Shown piece after piece: positions 21,716-27,989 of a stretch of 33,010 nucleotides of DNA (position 1 is its first letter; every line of letters begins with the position of its first letter). This DNA comes from an uncultured Oscillibacter sp. (lineage in GTDB: Bacteria > Bacillota > Clostridia > Oscillospirales > Oscillospiraceae): contig CAKTMK010000025.1 in assembly GCA_934574045.1 (NCBI GenBank), forward strand, positions 1-33,010, given 5' to 3'. The position numbers were made by a program, and so were the translations under genes. The notes under the pieces were generated by a model. It did no database searches and was not told where the DNA came from. It saw only the letters and a program-made list of their open reading frames with translations.

Positions 21716-22676
21716 GAAGAAGCTGCTGCTGGACGAGGACGACGAGCTGGAGGTCGGCGCGTTCGACCCGGTGGCATCGGTGGGGAAAATGCCCGTGGAC
21801 GTGTCCGGCGGGAAAAAAGCCATCAACGAGTACATGGAGGTCCCCTGCGACCTTATCATTGAATACCAGAATAAGAAGGATTCCGACTTCCGTCGGTACT
21901 CCGAGGAGAAATTTCAACTTCTGGTGGACTCCATTCGGGAGACCGGCGTGATGGAGGCGGTGACGCTCCGGGCGCTGCCGGACGGGCGGTATGAGATGCT
22001 GGCGGGCGAACACCGCTGGCGGGCGTCCGTGGCCGCGGGCCGGGAGACCGTCCCCGCCCACGTGCTGGCCAACATCACCGACGCGCAGGCGGAGGAGTAT
22101 TTCTCCGTGACCAACATCCTGCGGCGGGAGTCCTCCGTGCTGGACCGGGTGAACGGCTGGTGGCACTATTACGAGAGCCACGGCCATAAGCTCCGGGACG
22201 GCTCCGGCCCCGATATGGTGGATCTGGCGCTGGAGCTGAACGCCAAGGCGGACCGCACCGGCTACACCAAGCGCCACATCCTCCGCTACATCAAGATGCA
22301 CGATCTGATCCAGCCCCTCAAGGACCGGTTGGACGCCCAGTTCCCCCGGACCGTCACGCTGATGGCGGGCTATTGGTTGGCCTTCCTGCCAGAGGACGAG
22401 CAGGAGCTGGTGGCCGCGCTGGACGCGCCCATCTCCGAGGAAAAGGCGAAAAAGCTCCGGGAGCTGTCCGCCTCCGGCGAGCTGACGGAGGATGCGGTGC
22501 GGGAGATCCTGCGCCCGAAGCGGGAGGTCCCCAAGCAGGACTTCCGCGCCCTGAACCGACAGATCCGCAAGGCCGCGGCAGAGCAGCTCCGACCGGAGTA
22601 CCTGCCTCAGGCGGGCAAGATCTTCGCCCAGGCGCTGGGCGAGTATCTGGACCGCCACCCGGAGTACCGGCGGTAA
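21708..22676 (+). CDS. parB: ParB/Spo0J-family partition protein
   Basis: A 322-aa ParB-family protein. After a charged N-terminus (MAKKKLLLDEDDELEVG) comes the CTP-binding ParB domain with the signature GEHRWRA at residues 100-106 and a variant second motif TNILRRE at 135-141, where chromosomal ParB has ENLQRE. A helix-turn-helix region spans about 168-200 (MVDLALELN...TKRHILRYIKMHDL), followed by a charged C-terminal part ending in EYLDRHPEYRR. The variant box and helix-turn-helix suggest a binding site other than the canonical parS. The start overlaps parA by 8 nt, with GGAGGAGG upstream inside parA. Seven copies of one palindrome surround the operon and are the natural binding-site candidates. 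Confidence 0.88.
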   Translation: MAKKKLLLDEDDELEVGAFDPVASVGKMPVDVSGGKKAINEYMEVPCDLIIEYQNKKDSDFRRYSEEKFQLLVDSIRETGVMEAVTLRALPDGRYEMLAGEHRWRASVAAGRETVPAHVLANITDAQAEEYFSVTNILRRESSVLDRVNGWWHYYESHGHKLRDGSGPDMVDLALELNAKADRTGYTKRHILRYIKMHDLIQPLKDRLDAQFPRTVTLMAGYWLAFLPEDEQELVAALDAPISEEKAKKLRELSASGELTEDAVREILRPKREVPKQDFRALNRQIRKAAAEQLRPEYLPQAGKIFAQALGEYLDRHPEYRR

Positions 22677-22712
22677 AATTCCATACCGGCGGTAAGCAAG
22701 ACGACGCGAAGC

Positions 22713-22740
22713 GCGGCCCGCTCCGTTTGGGGCGGGCCGC
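22713..22740 (+). terminator. GC-rich hairpin after parB, abutting palindrome copy 4
   Basis: GCGGCCCGC (22713-22721) pairs with GCGGGCCGC (22732-22740). The right arm overlaps the left end of palindrome copy 4. No U-tract is present. Confidence 0.5.
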
Positions 22741-22755
22741 GACATGCATGTCGCG
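22738..22755. repeat. ATGCAT-centred palindrome, copy 4 (candidate parS)
   Basis: CGCGACATGCATGTCGCG with the exact 16-bp core, 61 bp after the parB stop. It is followed by CTTTCGGAAAACC, closely similar to the right flank of copy 6. Confidence 0.9.
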
Positions 22756-23277
22756 CTTTCGGAAAACCCGGCGCGTATCGGCTCAATACGGTGTGCCGCG
22801 GTGCGCTTCAGCGCTCTGCGTTCACGGGAACGCCGCCGCTTCGCACTCAGGCGGATACCGGCGCTCTGCGGCTCCGGGAAGCCGCTCCACGCTTACGTTT
22901 TCCTGCGGATAAAGGCTGCGCACCCCGGCAAAAATTTTTGCAGGTCGGCATTTCACGCCCGCGCAAAGCGGCTGTCCGCAGCAGCTTTGCGCGCAGGCAA
23001 AGATCACCGGCAGCGAGACCCGGCAGCGAGACCCGGCAGCGAGACCCGGCGGCGCATCCCGCGTACCGCACTCGGCGGAAGCGGCTGAATAGCCTGTACG
23101 CACCTGCGCATTTCGACATTCTGCGCTTAAAACGAGACCGCCGTCCGCCGCCGCTCCGCGCTTGCGCAAAAACCTGTGACCGCCGAAGCAGATCGGCACT
23201 TCGCGCCGCGTGGCACATAGGCCGCGCTTTGGAAAATAGCGCCGCCCATCGGTGCTTTCCCTTGATGGAAAAACGGC
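22756..23277. other. Long GC-rich spacer between parB and the NSS transporter
   Basis: More than 500 bp without a credible gene. Frames on both strands lack SD sites and recognisable domains, and several begin inside the palindrome (MHVA), an artefact of its sequence. The only structure noted is a 13-bp tandem repeat at 23008-23046. A spacer this long is unusual for this gene-dense backbone. Confidence 0.5.
23008..23046. repeat. Three tandem copies of a 13-bp unit
   Basis: GGCAGCGAGACCC is repeated three times without mismatch, followed by a partial GGCGGCG. It may be an iteron-like binding site or simple slippage. Confidence 0.75.
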
Positions 23278-23279
23278 CG

Positions 23280-23295
23280 CAACATGCATGTCGCG
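23280..23295. repeat. ATGCAT-centred palindrome, copy 5 (candidate parS)
   Basis: The core with one mismatch in the left arm, GCAACATGCATGTCGC (counted from 23279), about 150 bp upstream of the NSS transporter gene. Confidence 0.85.
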
Positions 23296-23320
23296 CTCAA
23301 ACGAAAACAGCCGCGCCCGG

Positions 23321-23347
23321 TTTACGGGCTTCAGAATTGGATATTAT
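23321..23347 (+). promoter_or_regulatory. Weak promoter candidate of the NSS transporter
   Basis: TTTACG (23321-23326) and TATTAT (23342-23347) are 15 bp apart in the only AT-rich patch before the gene. The spacing is short, so the call is tentative. Confidence 0.35.
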
Positions 23348-23442
23348 TTAAATAAGAGCCGCCCGGACCGCGCAGGCCCGGACGGCCCGCCGCGGGGAAA
23401 GTCCGCTCCGCCGCGGCAGAACGAAAATGGAGGGACCGCAGC

Positions 23443-24786
23443 ATGACAGCAGACACCGCTCCCCACTCCCGCGACAGCTTTACCGGCAGGTGGGGCTTTA
23501 TTCTGGCGTGTATCGGCTCAGCCGTCGGCATGGGCAACATCTGGCGCTTTCCCATCATGGTGTCCCTTTGGGGCGGCATGACGTTTCTGCTCCCGTACTT
23601 CCTGTGTGTGGCGCTGGTTGGCTCCTCCGGCGTGATCGGGGAATTTGCGCTGGGCCGCTCCACCCACGCCGGGCCGATCGGGGCCTTTGGCCGGTGCACG
23701 GAGCTGCGCACCGGGAATCGACGGCTGGGCGGGGCCGTCGGCCTGATCCCCATCCTCGGCTCCATGGCGCTGGCCGTGGGGTACACGGTGGTCATGGGCT
23801 GGATCTTCAAATACACGTTCCTGTCCTTCACCGGCCATCTGCACGGCATGGGGCAGGATATGTCGGTGATCGTCCCGGCCTTTGACGCGACCGCCGCCTC
23901 CAACCTGCCGTGGATCGCGGCGGCGGCGGTGTGCGCCTTCGCCATCATGGCCATGGGCGTGGCGGGCGGCATCGAGCGGGCCAACCGCGTGATGATGCCC
24001 ACGCTCTTTTTCCTGCTGCTGGGCATGGGCGTTTACATCGCCACGCTGCCCGGCGCGGCGGCGGGCTATCGGTACATTTTTACGCTGGACCCCCGGCGGC
24101 TGCTGGACCCCATGGTGTGGATCTTCGCGTTTGGACAGGCGTTTTTCTCCCTGTCCGTGGCGGGCAACGGCTCGGTGATCTACGGGTCGTACCTGCCGGA
24201 CAGCGAGGATATCCCGTCCTCTGCCCGAAATGTGGCCTTTTTCGACACGCTGGCGGCGCTTCTGGCGGCGTTCGTCATCATCCCCGCCATGGCGGCGGGC
24301 GGCGCGCCGCTGGAGAGCGGCGGCCCCGGCCTGATGTTCGTGTGGCTGGTGAACGTGATGAACGGGATGCCCGGAGGCCGGATCGTGGGCGCGGTGTTCT
24401 TCGTGTGCGTGCTGTTCGCGGGCGTCAGTTCTATTATCAACCTCTACGAAGCGCCGGTGGCGACGCTTCAGGATCATTTCCGGCTTCCGCGCGTTCCCGC
24501 CGCCGCCATCGTGCTGGGCGCAGGCTGCGCCGCGGCCATCCTCATTCAGCCCGTTACCTCCCAGTGGATGGACGTGGTGTCCATTTACATCTGCCCGCTG
24601 GGCGCGTTGCTGGCCGGGGTCATGTTCTTCTGGGTGGCCGGGAAGAAATTTGCGCTGGACGCGGTGGATCAGGGCCGGGCCAAAGGCCCGCTGGGCCGGT
24701 GGTTCTACCCGCTGGGCAAGTACGTCTACTGTACGCTGTGCATCGCGGCGCTGATCGCCGGAGCCGCGCTGGGCGGCATCGGCTGA
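23443..24786 (+). CDS. Sodium-dependent transporter, NSS/SNF family
   Basis: A 447-aa polytopic membrane protein of the neurotransmitter:sodium symporter family (LeuT/MhsT/TnaT type). The first helix carries the sodium/substrate-binding motif GSAVGMGNIWRFP, and the length matches the 11-12-helix bacterial members. These use Na+ to import amino acids, mostly hydrophobic or aromatic ones; the substrate cannot be assigned here. ATG 23443 follows GGAGGG at about 8 nt. The gene stands alone between two palindrome copies and ends in a strong terminator. Nothing links it functionally to parAB beyond position. Confidence 0.92.
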   Translation: MTADTAPHSRDSFTGRWGFILACIGSAVGMGNIWRFPIMVSLWGGMTFLLPYFLCVALVGSSGVIGEFALGRSTHAGPIGAFGRCTELRTGNRRLGGAVGLIPILGSMALAVGYTVVMGWIFKYTFLSFTGHLHGMGQDMSVIVPAFDATAASNLPWIAAAAVCAFAIMAMGVAGGIERANRVMMPTLFFLLLGMGVYIATLPGAAAGYRYIFTLDPRRLLDPMVWIFAFGQAFFSLSVAGNGSVIYGSYLPDSEDIPSSARNVAFFDTLAALLAAFVIIPAMAAGGAPLESGGPGLMFVWLVNVMNGMPGGRIVGAVFFVCVLFAGVSSIINLYEAPVATLQDHFRLPRVPAAAIVLGAGCAAAILIQPVTSQWMDVVSIYICPLGALLAGVMFFWVAGKKFALDAVDQGRAKGPLGRWFYPLGKYVYCTLCIAALIAGAALGGIG

Positions 24787-24798
24787 ACCTGCAAAACG

Positions 24799-24827
24799 GG
24801 CCGGAGGGGAATACCCCTCCGGCCTTT
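24799..24827 (+). terminator. Terminator of the NSS transporter
   Basis: GGCCGGAGGGG (24799-24809) pairs perfectly with CCCCTCCGGCC (24814-24824) around AATA, followed by TTT. Confidence 0.85.
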
Positions 24828-24847
24828 CTGCGCCCGCGTTCGACAGA

Positions 24848-24867
24848 CCGCGACATGCATGTCGCGG
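24848..24867. repeat. ATGCAT-centred palindrome, copy 6 (candidate parS)
   Basis: CCGCGACATGCATGTCGCGG, identical to copy 2 over 20 bp, just after the NSS terminator. The right flank TTTCGGGAAAGC resembles that of copy 4. Confidence 0.9.
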
Positions 24868-25495
24868 TTTCGGGAAAGCTGTCGTAGTCCCGCACGCCCA
24901 AGCACTCGGCAAGCATCTGGGCCGCCGCTCGTCATACAGACGCTGGAGCGCACACACGCGGCAAACAGGCAGGAGAACGCGAAGCGTGGTTTCGGAAAAG
25001 CCGCCGCACCGGAGCAAGGCCGTCCGCGCACGAGTGAAGATCAATGTGGTTCAGCGTCTTGCGGCAGACGAAAAACAGCCATAAGCGGCGCTCCGTTTCC
25101 GCATAGAGATCAACACGTATTTTAAAGTACCGCGCTCCGAACCCGCCGCAGTGAACGGACTGACCGACAGTGAGTACGCAGATGTCTTTGCGCACCTTGC
25201 CGCTCTGCGTCCGTTCCTTTGACTTGTTTCGTATTGCCGCAGTATGCATGGTAATGCAGTTTATCGCCTTGCGGCAGAGGAAAAAACGTCACAATCTGCC
25301 GCTTCATTTTTGGGTAAAATAACGCGCGTTTCAGGACGCCGCGCTGCCTGCGCGTCCGCTCCCGCCGGAGTATCTACGCGCCGCCTCTTGCGTCCGCCGG
25401 ACGGCCCTTAACTTGGCCGCCCGGCAAGCGCCGCCGTTTTCCGCGTCCGCCCGAAAGGCAGAATACCGCCCGGCAGTTTTTACGCCCGCTCAAAT
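24868..25495. other. Long gene-free spacer between copies 6 and 7
   Basis: About 630 bp with no credible gene. A diverged direct repeat is present: CTTGCGGCAGACGAAAAA near 25058 and CTTGCGGCAGAGGAAAAA near 25268. CGTGGTTTCGGAAAAGCCG (24985-25003) copies the right flank of palindromes 4 and 6 without the palindrome. This may be decayed coding or repeat DNA. Confidence 0.45.
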
Positions 25496-25521
25496 GGAGC
25501 GCGACATGCATGTCGCGCTCC
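25496..25521. repeat. ATGCAT-centred palindrome, copy 7 (candidate parS)
   Basis: The exact 16-bp core inside a 26-bp perfect palindrome (outer arms GGAGC and GCTCC), the longest of the family. It lies about 70 bp upstream of the promoter of the phosphatase gene. Confidence 0.9.
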
Positions 25522-25591
25522 GGCGATGAATGACGGCCCGCCGAAAAAATTGAGGAAAAGACAGCTTTTCCTGTTCTTTTCCGCCGGGGTG

Positions 25592-25600
25592 TGGTATACT
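25592..25600 (+). promoter_or_regulatory. Extended -10 promoter of the phosphatase-LysM gene
   Basis: TGGTATACT is an extended -10 element. The -35 region is poor. Transcription would start about 23 nt before the start codon. Confidence 0.5.
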
Positions 25601-25630
25601 GTTTCCATCATTGACCAAGGAGGAAAGAAC

Positions 25631-27076
25631 ATGAAAAAGACCCTGAGCGTGCTCCTCACGCTGACGCTGGCCCTGATACTGGCGCTGCCCGTGTGCGGAG
25701 CGGACTTCCCGGCCGCGTCCGGCGGCGTCTCCGAGATCCAGAAGTACGGCAACCTCGTGCTGGACATCGCCGCCGAAAAGCTGACCGGCAGCGGCTATGC
25801 CTACGGCGACGTGCTGGCTGTCACCGTGGACGGAAAGGAATACGAGGCACCCTTCTGCACCAACTATTCCGACGTGAACACCGGCGAGCTGGTCCTGCGG
25901 GACAACGACGGGACGCTGATCCTCGCCATCAACATGGGCGACTTCGCCTCCACCAACGGCGTGGCCGTGAAGAACAAGGCGGAGGACGGCACGGTGACAT
26001 GGACGGTGTCCGGCGGCCGGGAGCTGAAGGACATCGCCGTGAGCATCGCCATGAAGGAGCAGGGCGGCTACCGGGATCAGTACCTGATCCACCAGCTTGT
26101 CCGCACCGACAAGCGCAGCGACTATGCCTCCGACCAGATCTTCGCCAACTTCCGGGCCATCCCCTTCGGCTCTCTGGGCAAAAACGCCCTGTTCCGCAGC
26201 AGCAGCCCGGTGAACAACGAGATCGGCCGCGCGGCCTACGCCGACGCGTTCGCCAAGGAAAACCACATCCGCACCGTCCTGAATCTGGCCAACTCCACCG
26301 AGGAGATCCAGGGCTACTTCGCCGAGGAGGGCTTCAACTCCCCCTACTATAAGTCCCTGTACGAGGCCGGCGGCGTGAAGGCGCTGGGCCTTGGCGTGGA
26401 CTTCACCGCGGCGGACTTCAAGTCCGGCCTTGCGGACGGCCTGCGCTTCCTCGCGGCCAACGAGGGTCCGTATCTGGTCCACTGCAACGAGGGCAAGGAC
26501 CGCGCGGGCTTCGTCTCCGCGCTGCTGTCCTGCTTCATGGGCGCGGCCTATGAGCAGGTGGTGGACGACTACATGACCACCTACGAGAATTACTACCATC
26601 TGGAGCGGGGCAGTGAGCAGTATGAAGCCGTGAAAAACAGCAACATTGTCTCCATCCTCTCCACCATCACCGGCGCGAAGGCCGCCGAGCTGAGCAAAAC
26701 GGACCTGTCCGCCGCCGCGCTGGCGTATATGAAGAACATCGGCCTGACCGACGCGGAGTGCGCCGCCCTGCGTGCCAACCTCGCCAAGGACTACGTGACC
26801 GCCGAGGTCCCCGCCGAGGTCCCCGCCGAGACTCCCGCGACCCCCGCGGCTCCCGCCGAGAAGCCCGCGGAGACCCCCGCCGTCCCCGCGGAGCAGCCCG
26901 CTGCCGCCCCTGCCGGGACGTATACCGTGGCCCCGGGCGACTGCCTGTGGACCATCGCCCGCAAGGCCTACGGCAATGGCCAGAAGTGGGAGAAGATCTT
27001 CGAGGCCAACCGGGACGAGATCCGCGACCCGGCCATGATCCAGATCGGTCAGGTGCTGACGCTCCCCGCCGCCTGA
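25631..27076 (+). CDS. Secreted tyrosine-phosphatase-like protein with C-terminal LysM domain
   Basis: A 481-aa exported protein. A signal peptide covers residues 1-23 (MKKTLSVLLTLTLALILALP). Residues ~55-110 (GDVLAVTVDGKEYEAPFCTN, NTGELVLRDNDGTLILAINM) resemble the beta-barrel region annotated as SAM hydroxide adenosyltransferase-like. A phosphatase domain of the DSP/PTP type follows, with the CX5R active site HCNEGKDR (Cys285, Arg291). A Pro/Ala/Glu-rich linker (~391-429) leads to a LysM domain at ~430-479 (TYTVAPGDCLWTIARKAYGN) that should hold the enzyme on peptidoglycan. The start has GGAGG upstream. The protein is monocistronic with its own promoter and a strong terminator. Its substrate (phosphotyrosine, inositol phosphate or lipid) is unknown. 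Confidence 0.88.
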   Translation: MKKTLSVLLTLTLALILALPVCGADFPAASGGVSEIQKYGNLVLDIAAEKLTGSGYAYGDVLAVTVDGKEYEAPFCTNYSDVNTGELVLRDNDGTLILAINMGDFASTNGVAVKNKAEDGTVTWTVSGGRELKDIAVSIAMKEQGGYRDQYLIHQLVRTDKRSDYASDQIFANFRAIPFGSLGKNALFRSSSPVNNEIGRAAYADAFAKENHIRTVLNLANSTEEIQGYFAEEGFNSPYYKSLYEAGGVKALGLGVDFTAADFKSGLADGLRFLAANEGPYLVHCNEGKDRAGFVSALLSCFMGAAYEQVVDDYMTTYENYYHLERGSEQYEAVKNSNIVSILSTITGAKAAELSKTDLSAAALAYMKNIGLTDAECAALRANLAKDYVTAEVPAEVPAETPATPAAPAEKPAETPAVPAEQPAAAPAGTYTVAPGDCLWTIARKAYGNGQKWEKIFEANRDEIRDPAMIQIGQVLTLPAA

Positions 27077-27100
27077 GCGCGGTTTCCGCAAGTACGAGCG

Positions 27101-27137
27101 CAGGAGACGCATCCTCGGATGCGTCTCCTGCTTTTTT
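27101..27137 (+). terminator. Terminator of the phosphatase-LysM gene
   Basis: A perfect 14-bp stem (CAGGAGACGCATCC with its complement) around TC, followed by CTTTTTT. Confidence 0.9.
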
Positions 27138-27143
27138 GCCGGT

Positions 27144-27629
27144 TTACGCCGGCGGCTTCCGGTTCAGCAGCCACACGCCCAGATTCAGGTACGCCGCGAA
27201 GGTCACCCACAGCAGATAGGGGATCTGAAGCCGCCCGGCGGTCCGGTCCACGGCCCGGAAGGCCAGCAGCATCCCCAAAATCAGGCACCACAGCGCGACC
27301 AGCCAGAACAGCGCGGGGCCGTAAGCCTGAAGATTGAAAAAGAGGATGCTCCAGAAGAAATTGAACACGAGCTGCGCGCCGAACCAGCGCATGGCCGCCG
27401 TCCGCTGCGGGGACGGCGAAGCCAGCCATACCCGCGCCGCGCCCGCGCCCATCAGGGCGAACAGGACCGCCCACACGATGGGAAACACGATCCCCGGCGG
27501 GGAGAGCGGCGGCTGGCGGACGGTTTCCTGAAAGCGCTCCGTCCCCGCCCGGGTCAGCCAGCCGGAGAGCGCGCCGGTCAGCTCCGCCAGCGCGATCCAG
27601 AACGCGTATGTTTGCCATGTCCGTTTCAC
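27144..27629 (-). CDS. tspO: TspO/MBR-family membrane protein
   Basis: A 161-aa five-helix membrane protein of the TspO/peripheral benzodiazepine receptor family: PPLSPPGIVFPIVWAVLFAL, then the Trp/Asn-rich segments QLVFNFFWSILFF and LQIPYLLWVTFAAYLN are the family hallmarks. These proteins bind tetrapyrroles and sterol-like ligands and are linked to stress and porphyrin handling. GTG 27629 (VKRTWQTYAFW) is chosen because GGGAGGTGA lies just upstream and gives the usual family length; ATG 27647 is an alternative that would add six residues. It is convergent with the phosphatase gene, sharing its terminator region. Confidence 0.9.
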   Translation of the reverse strand: MKRTWQTYAFWIALAELTGALSGWLTRAGTERFQETVRQPPLSPPGIVFPIVWAVLFALMGAGAARVWLASPSPQRTAAMRWFGAQLVFNFFWSILFFNLQAYGPALFWLVALWCLILGMLLAFRAVDRTAGRLQIPYLLWVTFAAYLNLGVWLLNRKPPA

Positions 27630-27647
27630 GGCCCTCACCTCCCGCAT

Positions 27648-27989
27648 AGGGTATGCGGCCCCCGGCAAAACGATTCCCGCCGCGTGTCCCCAGCCCGCGC
27701 TCGGCCCCGCCGCCGGACGTGCGCTCGGCGGCTCAGCAAACTGCCCAAATTCTCATTCAAAAATATTTCAAGAAAAATACAAAAAGGGGCTTGTATCGTA
27801 CATAGACGTGCGGTGTATAATGGCTTCGTACAGAAACAAGGCGGGACTGCGCCCGGCGCGCGGAAGTGTAACCGGCCCGCGCCCGCCGCAAGGGGGGATC
27901 CCCCCTTGCCCTCCGTATTTCATACGGAGGAAGACCGCTGTGCGCCATTTGCGAGAACGAGAAATTTGAACATATGGGAGGAACGAGCC
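27648..27989 (+). promoter_or_regulatory. Promoter and leader region of the giant surface protein
   Basis: The 340 bp before the gene contain TATAAT (27816-27821) with TTGTAT (27791-27796) 19 bp upstream. CGTACA occurs on both sides of the -10 (near 27797 and 27827). An AT-rich stretch (27750-27785) precedes the promoter. The SD is GGGAGG just before the ATG at 27990. Confidence 0.5.
27888..27930 (+). ncRNA. Two strong stem-loops in the 5' leader
   Basis: A perfect 22-bp palindrome (27888-27909, arms GCAAGGGGGGA) is followed at once by a 9-bp stem CCTCCGTAT/ATACGGAGG (27910-27918 with 27922-27930). They lie in the predicted untranslated leader and may stabilise the mRNA or attenuate it. No U-tract follows. 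Confidence 0.5.

Noticed and set aside
21609..22745. 378-codon minus-strand frame opposite parB
   Set aside because: Antisense shadow; the plus-strand ParB has diagnostic motifs.
20553..23446. Several frames starting MHVA or containing RDMHVA
   Set aside because: These residues are the translation of the palindrome itself, on either strand. The frames lack SD sites and domain features.
20332..25521. Palindrome family as a CRISPR array
   Set aside because: Spacing is irregular (about 140 to 2050 bp), whole genes lie between copies, and no cas genes are present.
20332..25521. Palindromes simply as transcription terminators
   Set aside because: Four of the seven copies (1, 2, 3, 5) do not follow a gene end, none has a proper U-tract, and the NSS gene already has its own separate terminator. 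Sequence identity between copies also exceeds what a terminator needs. Kept only as an alternative.
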